From Wenyingzhuangia fucanilytica (GTDB taxonomy: Bacteria; Bacteroidota; Bacteroidia; Flavobacteriales; Flavobacteriaceae), in contig NZ_CP014224.1 of the NCBI RefSeq assembly GCF_001697185.1, positions 1,550,001 through 1,614,000 of the forward strand: DNA of 64,000 nt, given 5' to 3'. The position numbers and the translations under genes were made by a program. How positions within the stretch are numbered: the stretch's first letter is position 1; each line of letters opens with the position of its first letter. The notes beneath the pieces are model-generated. The model searched no databases, had not been told where the DNA came from, and was given only the letters and a program-made list of their open reading frames with translations. Shown here in pieces: positions 16,186 through 24,828 of the stretch.

Positions 16186-17226
16186 ATGAGAGACACTAGA
16201 ACCACCAATATGCTATTACTAATTATAGTAATTCCGTTTATATTTTTTCTTTTAAAAACCTTGTCCTTTATTTTTATACCCTTAGTATTGGCGATGTTTA
16301 TTGCTTTGCTTTTTTTACCCTTAATGAGATGGTTTAACAGAAAAGGTGCTCCAAAATTTATTGGAATTAGTGCGGTTATTTTAGTAATTGCTGGGGTTGG
16401 TAAAATAGGATTAGAGCTGGTAAAATTATCTAGTAATGAAATAATCAAAGCAAATAGTACTTTTTTTCAGAAAGCTGAAACCAAAATAGTGGATTTGGTA
16501 GTCATGATAGAAAAGTATTTAGGAGTGGTAAGGGTAGAGGGAGATTCTCTTGTTAATCATTATTTAAACGGTGGGAACTTAATAGAGAAAATTGCTCCTT
16601 CATTAGATTTTGTAGGAAATGTAGTATCTATGAGTTTAATGACTTTGTTTTTTGCAATTCTGTTATTGGCAGGTTCTATTGATACTGAGAAATTACTAAA
16701 CAATACGGTTTTTAAATACAAATACGCATCGGTAAAAACGTTTAGAAAAATAGAGAAGGACATTATAACTTTTATAAAAGTAAAGTTTGTAATTAGTTTA
16801 CTAACGGGAATTGGTTTTAGTTTGGCTTGTGTCTTTTTTGATGTTAGTTTCCCTATTTTCTGGGGATTATTGGCTTTTTTACTAAACTTTATTCAAATGA
16901 TAGGATCTATAGTTTCTATTGTTTTGCTTTCTGTTTTTGCCTTGGTAGAAATAGAAGTAATGAGTACTTTGTTATTTTTTGTGTTAACAATTACTGGCGT
17001 ACAAGTAGTTTTTGGAAGTGTTTTAGAACCTATTTTTATGGGGAAAACTTTTTCTATAAACGTAATTACTATTTTAGTAATGTTAATGCTTTGGGGATTT
17101 ATTTGGGGAATTCCAGGATTGATTTTATCAATTCCAATTACAGTAATTATTAAAATTATTTTAGACCAATTTCCTAAATATCATGTAATATCCAGTTTGA
17201 TGGCTGGAGATGTTGCTAAAAAGTAA
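16186..17226 (+). CDS. AI-2E family transporter (PerM/TqsA-like membrane protein)
   Basis: A 346-residue polytopic membrane protein. It has a cluster of N-terminal helices (TNMLLLIIVIPFIFFLLKTL, then FIFIPLVLAMFIALLFLPLM), a polar middle of about 60 residues, then further helices with the family hallmark GFIWGIPGLILSIPITVI near the C-terminus. Members export autoinducer-2 or small molecules, or act as Na+/H+ antiporters; the substrate cannot be told. It is monocistronic and convergent with the gene at 17260-17613. Confidence 0.88.
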   Translation: MRDTRTTNMLLLIIVIPFIFFLLKTLSFIFIPLVLAMFIALLFLPLMRWFNRKGAPKFIGISAVILVIAGVGKIGLELVKLSSNEIIKANSTFFQKAETKIVDLVVMIEKYLGVVRVEGDSLVNHYLNGGNLIEKIAPSLDFVGNVVSMSLMTLFFAILLLAGSIDTEKLLNNTVFKYKYASVKTFRKIEKDIITFIKVKFVISLLTGIGFSLACVFFDVSFPIFWGLLAFLLNFIQMIGSIVSIVLLSVFALVEIEVMSTLLFFVLTITGVQVVFGSVLEPIFMGKTFSINVITILVMLMLWGFIWGIPGLILSIPITVIIKIILDQFPKYHVISSLMAGDVAKK

Positions 17227-17259
17227 ACACAGATGATTTAAAGTTTGAAACTAAAAAAT

Positions 17260-17613
17260 TTAGGATTCATATTTAATAACTCTGGTTTGGGAATTCTTTT
17301 TTAATGCTTCTTTGGCACTTGTTAAATCAACAAATTCATCAGTTTCATAATGTAAAAAAGAAACTTCTTTACACAAGCGTTCAGTTTCTTTTAAAGCGTT
17401 TCCATGAAAATCAGTATGTACAAAAGCTAACATATCTTCCATGCTATCCCAATGGGTAAAAGAATAAAATGTTTTAATTCCTTTGTTATCTAGTTGGGCT
17501 TTTAAGTTGCCTTTGCTGTTTTGTGCCTGATTGTAAATTTGTTTAGACAGCTTTAAAAACTCAGGTAATAAGGTGAGTTTTTTTAATTTGAATTCGCCTA
17601 TAGAAACAATCAT
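17260..17613 (-). CDS. Dimeric alpha-beta-barrel-like protein (117 aa)
   Basis: Resembles the small antibiotic-biosynthesis-monooxygenase/DUF3291-type ferredoxin-like fold: an opening strand (MIVSIGEFKLKKL), a helix, KTFYSFTHWDSMEDMLAFVH, and HYETDEFVDL near the end. The central TFYSFTHWDSMEDML pattern (strand, Trp, helix) is typical of that fold. No cofactor or clear active site is visible. It abuts kdsC with no gap (17614), so it is probably in the same operon. Function unknown. Confidence 0.6.
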   Translation of the reverse strand: MIVSIGEFKLKKLTLLPEFLKLSKQIYNQAQNSKGNLKAQLDNKGIKTFYSFTHWDSMEDMLAFVHTDFHGNALKETERLCKEVSFLHYETDEFVDLTSAKEALKKNSQTRVIKYES

Positions 17614-18141
17614 TTAATCAAACTTAGCATAGAATTTTCCGTTCCATTTTCCTTGTACACGCAATACTTGTTCTACGATATCACGTACACAACCTTCTCC
17701 ACCATTTTTTGGAGATACATATTTAGAAATGGCTTTAATTTCTGGAGCTGCATCTTGTGGCGCACAAGGCATTCCAACCAATTCCATCACAGGATAATCA
17801 GGAACATCATCACCCATATAAACGATTTCTTCTGGGTTTAATTGATGTTTTTCTAAAATTTCATGATATTTTTCAATCTTATCATGCACTCCTAAATAAA
17901 TATCTTTAATCCCTAAACCTTCTAATCTTGTTCTAACACCTTCGTTACTTCCACCAGAAATAATACAAACAGGATAACCTGCATCAACAGCAGATTTTAA
18001 AGCATATCCATCTTTAATATTCATATTTCTCACCAATTCACCATTCGGAAAAATAGTTACCATTCCATTGGTTAAAACACCATCTACATCAAAAATAAAT
18101 GCTTTAATATCGTTTAATAATTCTTTATAACTTAATGCCAT
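17614..18141 (-). CDS. kdsC: 3-deoxy-D-manno-octulosonate 8-phosphate phosphatase (KdsC-like HAD)
   Basis: A 175-residue capless HAD phosphatase that makes free KDO, the substrate of KdsB. Motif I is FIFDVDGVLTNG (about 15-26), motif II is VCIISGGSNEGV, and motif IV is YMGDDVPDYPVM (about 107-118). The KdsC hallmark GYALKSAVDAGY is present and the protein is short, as expected. Its start overlaps the 3' end of the DUF2520 gene by 17 bases. Together with kdsB at 6827 it covers two consecutive steps of KDO activation. Confidence 0.93.
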   Translation of the reverse strand: MALSYKELLNDIKAFIFDVDGVLTNGMVTIFPNGELVRNMNIKDGYALKSAVDAGYPVCIISGGSNEGVRTRLEGLGIKDIYLGVHDKIEKYHEILEKHQLNPEEIVYMGDDVPDYPVMELVGMPCAPQDAAPEIKAISKYVSPKNGGEGCVRDIVEQVLRVQGKWNGKFYAKFD

Positions 18142-18877
18142 GGTCTTCTTGTATTGATTTTGTTAATATTTGATATACTTCTTTATCTGTACCTTTTAAT
18201 TGATTTAAATGCTTTTCTATAGTTTGTATATCATTTCTAAGTGCTGGCCCTGTTTGAGCTACCTTAGGTGGTAAAATTTGTGTTTTTAAAAAAGTTTCTT
18301 GTAATAAAGGCTGTAGAATTTGAAAATCAATTTTATGTTCTTTACAAAGATCATAAGCAATTCCCATAATTCTATTGCTAAAGTTATTAGCAAATACAGC
18401 AGCTAAATGTAGTTTTTGTCTTTTGTCTTCGGATAACTCATAAACGTTTTGAGCAATCATATGAGCAAAATTCTGTAAAACTCCATAATCCCCAACGAAC
18501 TCTGTTTCTATACAAACAGGCACTCCTTTAAAGTTGATTTTCTTTTCTTTACTAAAACTTTGTGCAGGATAAAATACGCCACGTCTAGGAGCGTTAAGAA
18601 TTTTAAAAGATTTGGTACCAGCAGTATGTACAATTAATCCTGATAAATGAGATAAATCCAAAGTTTTAATCACATCATCAGGCAAAGCCACAATATAAAT
18701 ATCGGCTTTTTTTAAATCTTTTAATACTGTAGTAGTAGGAGTTAGCCCCTTGTATAATTCTAAGCCCTCCAAAGAGCGATTGTAGATTTCTACTAATTGA
18801 ACCATAGGGCTGTTAATACAAGCCTTAATCAAATGGGTTCCTACCTTACCCGTACCAATTATACTTACTTTTATCAT
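18125..18877 (-). CDS. Rossmann-like / DUF2520 domain protein
   Basis: I take the start at ATG 18877 (MIKVSIIGTGKVGTHLIKAC), because the longer frame from 18904 adds nine residues before the nucleotide-binding motif GTGKVG. The 250-residue protein has an N-terminal dinucleotide-binding fold (IVALPDDVI at the next strand) and a C-terminal helical domain with HLAAVFANNFSNR, the hallmark of the DUF2520 family related to F420/NADP oxidoreductases and ProC-like enzymes. The substrate is unknown. It overlaps kdsC and is probably co-translated with it. Confidence 0.85.
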   Translation of the reverse strand: MIKVSIIGTGKVGTHLIKACINSPMVQLVEIYNRSLEGLELYKGLTPTTTVLKDLKKADIYIVALPDDVIKTLDLSHLSGLIVHTAGTKSFKILNAPRRGVFYPAQSFSKEKKINFKGVPVCIETEFVGDYGVLQNFAHMIAQNVYELSEDKRQKLHLAAVFANNFSNRIMGIAYDLCKEHKIDFQILQPLLQETFLKTQILPPKVAQTGPALRNDIQTIEKHLNQLKGTDKEVYQILTKSIQEDHGIKL

Positions 18878-18924
18878 AAAGCCAAAAATAAGAACATTTT
18901 TCACTTAGAAGAAAAAAATTAGAT

Positions 18925-18955
18925 TTGATTTCAATAAAGGGGAAGTGTATCTTTG
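18925..18955 (+). promoter_or_regulatory. Promoter of the glutathione peroxidase-bshB1 pair
   Basis: TTG at 18925-18927, a 20-base spacer and TATCTTTG at 18948-18955 match the Bacteroidota consensus well. The -7 element covers the TTG codon at 18953, so translation cannot begin there. Confidence 0.7.
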
Positions 18956-18979
18956 AGTAACAATAAACACAAATTGCTT

Positions 18980-19546
18980 ATGAAATTTTTATTGATTGTT
19001 GTTCCCGTATTATTAATGGGGATTTACGCTTTTAAAAGACAAAAAACTTTGATTACGAATACTAAAAAATCTATTTATGATTTTATAGTAAAAGATATTC
19101 AAGGAAACTCTTTTGATTTCTCTACTTTAAGAGGAAAAAAAATAATGATTGTAAACACTGCCTCTAAATGTGGACTAACACCACAATACAAACAATTAGA
19201 AGAAATTTACACTAAATATAAAGACGATCAAAACTTTGTAATTATAGGATTTCCTGCCAATAATTTTATGCGTCAAGAACCGGGAGAAAACAAAGAAATT
19301 GCTGAGTTTTGTGAATTAAACTACGGTGTTACTTTTCCCATGATGGAAAAAATTGATGTAAAAGGAAAAAATCAAGCAGAGATTTACCAGTTTTTAACTA
19401 AGAAACAATTTAACGGATATAAAGATTCTAAAGTAAAATGGAATTTTCAGAAATACCTAATTGGTAGAGATGGAAAGTTAGAAATGATTATAAATCCACA
19501 AACAAAACCAAATGACCCAAGTGTAATTGCTTGGATAACAAAATAA
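18980..19546 (+). CDS. Glutathione peroxidase-family (thioredoxin-fold) peroxidase
   Basis: A 188-residue thiol peroxidase with an N-terminal hydrophobic anchor (MKFLLIVVPVLLMGIYAF). The catalytic residue is a cysteine, C64 in VNTASKCGLTPQY, not selenocysteine. Other family motifs are FPANNFMRQEPGENKEI and KWNFQKYLIGRDGK. I choose ATG 18980 because a longer TTG frame from 18953 starts inside a -7 promoter element. In low-glutathione bacteria these enzymes usually take electrons from thioredoxin. The bacillithiol gene bshB1 follows two bases later, so the pair links thiol chemistry with peroxide defence. Confidence 0.92.
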   Translation: MKFLLIVVPVLLMGIYAFKRQKTLITNTKKSIYDFIVKDIQGNSFDFSTLRGKKIMIVNTASKCGLTPQYKQLEEIYTKYKDDQNFVIIGFPANNFMRQEPGENKEIAEFCELNYGVTFPMMEKIDVKGKNQAEIYQFLTKKQFNGYKDSKVKWNFQKYLIGRDGKLEMIINPQTKPNDPSVIAWITK

Positions 19547-19548
19547 AT

Positions 19549-20271
19549 ATGAGTTTTAAATTAGATATATTAGCCATAGGGGCACACCCAGATGATGTAG
19601 AATTAGGATGTGGGGCAACTGTTGCTAAAGAAGTTGCAGAAGGAAAATTAGTTGGAATTTTAGATTTAACTAAAGGAGAGTTAGGCACAAGAGGAACCCC
19701 TAAAATTAGAGCTATGGAAGCAGAAGCTTCTGCAGGAATATTAGGTGTAATGGTAAGAGAAAACTTAGGACTTCCTGATGGATTTTTAGAAAACACCAAA
19801 GATTACCAATTAAAAATAGTAGAGATTATCCGTAAATATCAGCCAGATATCGTTTTGTGTAATGCGATTGATGATAGACATCCAGATCATGCTAAAGCAA
19901 GTAAATTAACTTCTGATGCTTGTTTTTTATCAGGATTAAGAGCTATTAAAACGGATATAGGTTATGGAGAACAGGAAGCCTGGAGACCTAGAACGGTATT
20001 ACATTATATACAGTGGAAAAATATAGAACCAGATGTTGTGGTTGATGTTACTGATTTTATAGATGTAAAAGAAAATGCTATCAAAGCATTTAAATCTCAA
20101 TTCTACGACCCTAATAGTAATGAGCCAGAATCGCCAATTACAAGTAAAAATTTTATTGACAGCGTTATTTATAGAGCCAGAGATTTAGGAAGATTATCTG
20201 GAGTAGAATTTGCAGAAGGCTTTACCACAGAACGTTACGTTACGGTTAAAAATTTATCTGATATTTTTTAA
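19549..20271 (+). CDS. bshB1: Bacillithiol biosynthesis deacetylase BshB1
   Basis: A zinc-dependent N-acetylglucosaminyl-malate deacetylase of the LmbE/PIG-L family, second step of bacillithiol synthesis. I use ATG 19549 (MSFKLDILAIGAHPDDVELG); a TTG-initiated frame from 19531 would add six residues overlapping the upstream gene. The zinc motif AHPDD is at residues 12-16, followed by GCGATVAKE, and the family signatures GDLTKGELGTRG-like (LTKGELGTRGTP) and DDRHPDHAKA are present. 240 residues is normal for BshB1. It is co-transcribed with the peroxidase gene. Confidence 0.94.
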   Translation: MSFKLDILAIGAHPDDVELGCGATVAKEVAEGKLVGILDLTKGELGTRGTPKIRAMEAEASAGILGVMVRENLGLPDGFLENTKDYQLKIVEIIRKYQPDIVLCNAIDDRHPDHAKASKLTSDACFLSGLRAIKTDIGYGEQEAWRPRTVLHYIQWKNIEPDVVVDVTDFIDVKENAIKAFKSQFYDPNSNEPESPITSKNFIDSVIYRARDLGRLSGVEFAEGFTTERYVTVKNLSDIF

Positions 20272-20280
20272 TTTTTTTCT

Positions 20281-20310
20281 TTGTAGAAACTAAGAAACAT
20301 CTTATATTTG
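20281..20310 (+). promoter_or_regulatory. Promoter of tRNA-His
   Basis: TTG 20281-20283, a spacer of exactly 19 bases and TATATTTG 20303-20310 form a textbook flavobacterial promoter, 27 bases before the mature tRNA 5' end. Confidence 0.8.
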
Positions 20311-20337
20311 CAACCGCTAACGCGAAAGCGCGCAAAT

Positions 20338-20412
20338 GGTGGTTGTAGTTCAGTTGGTTAGAACGCCTGATTGTGGTTCAGGAGGTCGCCGGTTCGAATC
20401 CGGTCTTCCACC
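20338..20412 (+). tRNA. tRNA-His (anticodon GTG)
   Basis: A cloverleaf can be drawn: D arm GTTC/GAAC, anticodon stem CCTGA/TCAGG around loop TTGTGGT with anticodon GTG, and T arm with TTCGAAT loop. The extra G at position -1 (20338), opposite C73, is the identity element of tRNA-His. Two adjacent positions of the acceptor stem, U5-U68 and U6-U67, do not pair; the other acceptor pairs are normal. The full CCA end is not encoded. Confidence 0.93.
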
Positions 20413-20436
20413 CAAGAGTTGAAAACTCTTTACTAT

Positions 20437-20470
20437 AAACGGTTTAAGTTAATTCTTAAACCGTTTTTTT
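20437..20470 (+). terminator. Terminator after tRNA-His
   Basis: A perfect 12-bp stem (20437-20448 with 20455-20466, 6-base loop) is followed by a T run. Confidence 0.85.
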
Positions 20471-20552
20471 ATGCTCTATATTTTTAGCATTGTTTTTGTA
20501 CAGAATCCTTACATTAATAATAAGCATCAGTTTTTAAACTACTTTCTAAAAC

Positions 20553-23012
20553 ATGAGATCTCCAAAGCACAGTATTACTTTTAAAATTTTATCCGGCTAT
20601 ATAATTCTTGGTGTTTTGGCCACTATTGCGGGTATTTTAATTATTTCTGAGATTGATAATTTTACTCAAATACAAAAGCAGGATATTTCTGATAGAAGTA
20701 AAATTATTAAGGTAGGGAGTATAATAGCTAGTATTTACGAAAACGAAAACTTATCACGAGCAGCAATTCAGATTAGATCTTCAAGAAAAATTAAAGAATA
20801 CACTGATGAAAACAAGCAATTATCTATAAAAATAGATTCTTTAAATCATATGATTAATAATGATTTTCAGAAAAATATTTTAGATAGCATTAAATTAATT
20901 ATAGATCATAAATTAAATAATATCATCGCTGTAAAGCGGTTAAAACAAAACAATCATTCAGAAAAATCTATTGATACTGTCATCAATAAATTAAGCTCAA
21001 TGGACTCTATACTAGGGAATCAATCCGCAGCAAATTTTGATAAAATTTTCATCACAGACTTTATAGAAAATATTGATTTTTACGATAAAAAAACACCCTC
21101 TAATCTTTATTTAAAAGATTATGTTAAAATGTTAAACAAATTAAATCCTGATGAAAAGGATATTAGTAATATTAACAAAGCACAAATAGATTCCTTATTA
21201 ATTATCTCTAAAACTCTTTTAAGTGAAGCTCAAAAAGACATTGAAAAGAATCGTAAATCAATAGAAAGAAAAGAACGTGATTTAATAGAAAAAGACATAC
21301 TTATTTCAAAAAAACTACGTCAACTACTACAAACACTAGAAAGTGATATAATTAAAAGCACCAAAACAATTAACCAAGAAAGAGAAAATTCTTTAAACAA
21401 AAGTAAACGCATTATTTTGTTTGCAGTTGGAATTAGTTTTGTGATTATTTTAATTTTTTCTATTATTTTCTTAAATGATTTTTGGAAAAATGAACGTTAC
21501 AGAAGAAAACTAGAAGAAGCCAATAAAACCAGTTCAGCTCTTTTAAAAAGTAGAGCACAAATAGTATCTATGGTTAGCCATGATTTACGCACCCCATTAA
21601 GCACTATTTCTGGGTATAGCGAACTGCTTTTAAAATCAATTAACAGCACAAAAGAAATTAATTATATAGATCATATTTACAATGCATCTGCCTATATGCA
21701 AAGGTTGGTTAACGATCTTTTAGAGTTTTCTAATATTGAAAACAATAAAATTTCTACAACGTCTGTTCCTTTTGATTTAGAAAAATTGATGAAGGAAATT
21801 ACCAATCATTCCGAAAATTTAATTCAAGACAAACCCATCAGTTTTGTTATAGAATATGATAAAAAGTTAGAGCGCCTCATAATGAGTGATCCTTTTAGAA
21901 TTAAGCAAGTTTTGTACAATTTGGTGGCCAATGCATGTAAATTTACAGAACAAGGAAGCATTACTCTTAAAAGTGTTGTAGACAATGATAAAAAGATGTT
22001 ACACCTTTCTGTGATAGATACAGGTATTGGAATTGATAAAGAAAGTCAAGAAGATATTTTTAAACCATTTACTCAAGTTAAAAATAACAATACCAATAAT
22101 TATAATGGTTTTGGCTTGGGATTAACCATTTCTAAAAAAATATCTGAATTATTAGGCGGTGATTTAAAGTTAACGAGTGAGCTTGGAGTAGGGAGTACTT
22201 TTGTTTTTTCTTTACCTCTTGTTTTGTCTAACGAACCTATAAATAACGAAAAAATTGTAGCATCACAATTAAACTTTAATATCAAAGTATTAGTTGTAGA
22301 AGATGATGTTTCTATGCAACAATTACTAAAGGATTTATTTAAGCAATATGGTATTGAATTATATGTTTTTGAAAATGCTCAAAAAGCTTTAAATGCAATA
22401 GACCAAATTTCTTTTGATATGGTTTTTACAGATATTCAACTTCCTAAAATGAATGGTATTCATTTTATGGAGGTATTAAAAAAGCACGATAATTATAAAA
22501 ATCAACCTATTGTAGCCATGACTGGTCGATCAAATTTATCAGTAAAAGATTATCTTGAAAATGGTTTTTCCGAAGTACTAACAAAACCTTTTAGTATTAA
22601 CCAATTAGAATCGGTTTTATTAAAGTTTTTTAAAGCAACTAGTGTTAATGAGCAAAAAGTAAAATCTCAAAATTTTAAGAAACCTAATCATTTTAACCTA
22701 GATACTTTAAGTGTCTTTTTAAATGATGATAAAACAGCTATTCACCAAACATTATCCGTTTTTTTAAGAGATACTAAAAACAATAAAATTATTCTTGAAA
22801 AAAGTATAAAAGAAAACAATCTTCAAGAAATAAATAATGTTAGTCATAAAATGCTAACCATGTTTAAGCAATTAGAAGTATTAAATATTGTTCCTTTTTT
22901 AGAAATATTAGAAACTACAGAATTTATAGATCAAGAAGTTTTTATGGCACTAGAAAAAGAGTTAGATGAATTTATTTTTTCTTTAGAAAATTACTTAAAT
23001 CACAAATTGTAA
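20553..23012 (+). CDS. Hybrid sensor histidine kinase with receiver and Hpt domains
   Basis: An 819-residue membrane phosphorelay protein. The N-terminal transmembrane helix (about 10-28) and a second at about 286-308 frame a helical periplasmic sensor of about 255 residues rich in coiled-coil-like heptads. HisKA follows with phosphoacceptor H343 in MVSHDLRTPLS, then an HATPase_c domain (NLVANACKFT, DTGIGID, GFGLGLTIS). Next is a receiver with phospho-acceptor D627 (FTDIQLPKMNG), then a C-terminal Hpt-like segment with H765 (NNVSHKMLT). The architecture supports a complete His-Asp-His relay handing phosphate to a separate regulator. Its 3' end overlaps the convergent sigma-54 regulator gene by 13 bases. 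Confidence 0.93.
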   Translation: MRSPKHSITFKILSGYIILGVLATIAGILIISEIDNFTQIQKQDISDRSKIIKVGSIIASIYENENLSRAAIQIRSSRKIKEYTDENKQLSIKIDSLNHMINNDFQKNILDSIKLIIDHKLNNIIAVKRLKQNNHSEKSIDTVINKLSSMDSILGNQSAANFDKIFITDFIENIDFYDKKTPSNLYLKDYVKMLNKLNPDEKDISNINKAQIDSLLIISKTLLSEAQKDIEKNRKSIERKERDLIEKDILISKKLRQLLQTLESDIIKSTKTINQERENSLNKSKRIILFAVGISFVIILIFSIIFLNDFWKNERYRRKLEEANKTSSALLKSRAQIVSMVSHDLRTPLSTISGYSELLLKSINSTKEINYIDHIYNASAYMQRLVNDLLEFSNIENNKISTTSVPFDLEKLMKEITNHSENLIQDKPISFVIEYDKKLERLIMSDPFRIKQVLYNLVANACKFTEQGSITLKSVVDNDKKMLHLSVIDTGIGIDKESQEDIFKPFTQVKNNNTNNYNGFGLGLTISKKISELLGGDLKLTSELGVGSTFVFSLPLVLSNEPINNEKIVASQLNFNIKVLVVEDDVSMQQLLKDLFKQYGIELYVFENAQKALNAIDQISFDMVFTDIQLPKMNGIHFMEVLKKHDNYKNQPIVAMTGRSNLSVKDYLENGFSEVLTKPFSINQLESVLLKFFKATSVNEQKVKSQNFKKPNHFNLDTLSVFLNDDKTAIHQTLSVFLRDTKNNKIILEKSIKENNLQEINNVSHKMLTMFKQLEVLNIVPFLEILETTEFIDQEVFMALEKELDEFIFSLENYLNHKL

Positions 23013-24328
23013 TATTTCATTTTATTGTAAAGAGTTTTTCTAGTAATGTTTAACAATTTTGCTGCATGGGTTTTGTTGTTATCTGTTTTTCTTAAAGCAC
23101 TAATGATAAGTTCTTTCTCGTTTTCTTGAGTAGAAAAGTTTTCTGATAAATTTTTAGAGTTATTGGTCTCCGATAATTTATTGGGTAAAGAAGTAGCTTT
23201 AATTAACTCTCCGTAAGTTAACAAAGTAGCTCTTTTAATAACGTTTGACAACTCTCTAAGATTTCCTGGCCAATCATAATTCTGAAAAAGAGTTAAAACT
23301 TCTTTAGAGAACCCTACAACGTTTTTATTTAATTGTTTGTTCGCTTTATTTAAAAAGAAATCAGCATATAGAACTAAATCATCATTTCTATCTTTTAACC
23401 TAGGGACTTCAATAGAAAATTCATTTAATCTGTGGTATAAATCTTCACGAAAAGTTCCTTTTTCTACTCCTTCTAATAAGTTTTCATTTGTAGCAGTAAC
23501 CAATCTTATATCTACATTTATTTCTGTACTGCTCCCAATAGGTTTAATTTTTCTTTCTTGTAAAGCTCTTAATAACTGGATTTGATTTTCATAGGATAAG
23601 TTTCCAACTTCATCTAAAAAAAGTGTTCCTCCATTCGCAGATTCAAAATGTCCAATTTTATCTTGTACAGCTCCAGTAAAAGAACCTTTTTTATGTCCAA
23701 AGAACTCACTAGAGGCAATTTCTTTTGGTATAGCACCACAATCAACAGCAACAAAAGGTTTGTCTTTTCTTAAGCTTTGTAAGTGAATATTTTTAGCAAC
23801 CACTTCTTTTCCTGTTCCACTTTCTCCAGTAATTAACACAGACATATTGGTTGGAGCAACCAAGTGTATGTATTCTGTTAAAGTTTTAGAAGCAGCACTA
23901 ATTCCCGTTACAAAATCGTTATTCTCTTTAGTAGTTTTAGTAGGTGCTTGCGGTTTGGTTTCATGGTTTTTGTTTTCTAAAGCATTGTTAATTACCTCTA
24001 AAACTTCGTTAGGATTAAAAGGTTTAGAAATATAGTCAAAAGCACCTTGTTTCATTGCTTGCACCGCAGTAGAAACTTCTGCATAACTGGTCATTAACAC
24101 CACAGGAGTTAAAAATTGTTCTTGTTTTATTTGTTTTAATAAAGAAATTCCATCACCATCTGGCAAACGCAAATCAGTAAAAATTAAATCGTATTTATTC
24201 TTTTTAAACAAATTATTAGCTCCCGATATATTATAACTTACATCAACAATATATTGATGACGTTCTATAAACTTTTTTAACATGTTAGAAAAAGTAACAT
24301 CATCTTCTATTAGTAGTATTTGTTTCAT
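23000..24328 (-). CDS. Sigma-54-dependent response regulator (REC-AAA+-Fis HTH)
   Basis: A 442-residue NtrC-type activator: a receiver with phospho-acceptor D52 (FTDLRLPDGDG), an AAA+ domain with Walker A GESGTGKE (about 164-171) and the sigma-54 contact loop as GSFTGA (KGSFTGAVQDK), and a C-terminal Fis-type helix-turn-helix (NKTHAAKLLNITRKTLYNKM). It is the natural output of the hybrid kinase encoded tail-to-tail with it, though the pairing is inferred from position. The promoter region lies between it and the tandem small genes to its right. Confidence 0.95.
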   Translation of the reverse strand: MKQILLIEDDVTFSNMLKKFIERHQYIVDVSYNISGANNLFKKNKYDLIFTDLRLPDGDGISLLKQIKQEQFLTPVVLMTSYAEVSTAVQAMKQGAFDYISKPFNPNEVLEVINNALENKNHETKPQAPTKTTKENNDFVTGISAASKTLTEYIHLVAPTNMSVLITGESGTGKEVVAKNIHLQSLRKDKPFVAVDCGAIPKEIASSEFFGHKKGSFTGAVQDKIGHFESANGGTLFLDEVGNLSYENQIQLLRALQERKIKPIGSSTEINVDIRLVTATNENLLEGVEKGTFREDLYHRLNEFSIEVPRLKDRNDDLVLYADFFLNKANKQLNKNVVGFSKEVLTLFQNYDWPGNLRELSNVIKRATLLTYGELIKATSLPNKLSETNNSKNLSENFSTQENEKELIISALRKTDNNKTHAAKLLNITRKTLYNKMKYYNL

Positions 24329-24390
24329 ATCGTAGTAACTTGGTTTTACAAAAATATTAAGATATCATGACTTAATGTGTTTAAAAAAAT

Positions 24391-24424
24391 AAAAAGGACG
24401 TTTTAATTAAAAACGTCCTTTTTT
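24391..24424 (-). terminator. Terminator of the tandem small-gene cluster
   Basis: A 14-bp inverted repeat (24391-24404 with 24410-24423) with T/A tracts lies downstream of the last of the three minus-strand genes. Confidence 0.8.
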
Positions 24425-24463
24425 GTGAATTACAGATTTTACTCCGTAATGTATATATGCTTG

Positions 24464-24772
24464 TTATTGAACAGCACTTTCTTCTAACCAATTTCCGTCT
24501 TTGTCTACGTAAACTGTTTTAGAAGCATCATCAGCAGTAAGTTCTAACTTATACTGCCCACTAGCGTTTACAAAAGCTTTACTGATTGTTGCCGATGCAT
24601 AATCTTTTTTAACTGCGTTGATTACCGTTTCTGGTAATTTATCTACAGCTACTTCTGTAAACTCATCGTTCATGATGATGTTAATTGATGTTGATGGGGT
24701 AAGATTTTCTGCGGTTGCATAAGTTGTTGCTCCACTTACTAAAATTGCGATTGATAAAATGATCTTTTTCAT
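24464..24772 (-). CDS. Exported PepSY-like small protein, copy A (102 aa)
   Basis: Signal peptide MKKIILSIAILVSGATTYAT, then a short mature protein with FTEVAVDKLPETVINAVKKD and two strands ending KTVYVDKDGNWLEESAVQ. The pattern (LPxxVxxAVKxxYxxAxIxKAF, GxYKLELTxD) resembles PepSY-like periplasmic proteins. It is the most divergent of three tandem paralogues, with distinct N-terminal mature residues and C-terminus. It has no cysteine or catalytic motif. It is the last in transcription order and lies next to the response-regulator promoter region. Confidence 0.85.
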   Translation of the reverse strand: MKKIILSIAILVSGATTYATAENLTPSTSINIIMNDEFTEVAVDKLPETVINAVKKDYASATISKAFVNASGQYKLELTADDASKTVYVDKDGNWLEESAVQ

Positions 24773-24828
24773 GATAAATTAATTTTATGATTATTTATTA
24801 TATTTTAAAAGTTATTTACTGAATAGTA

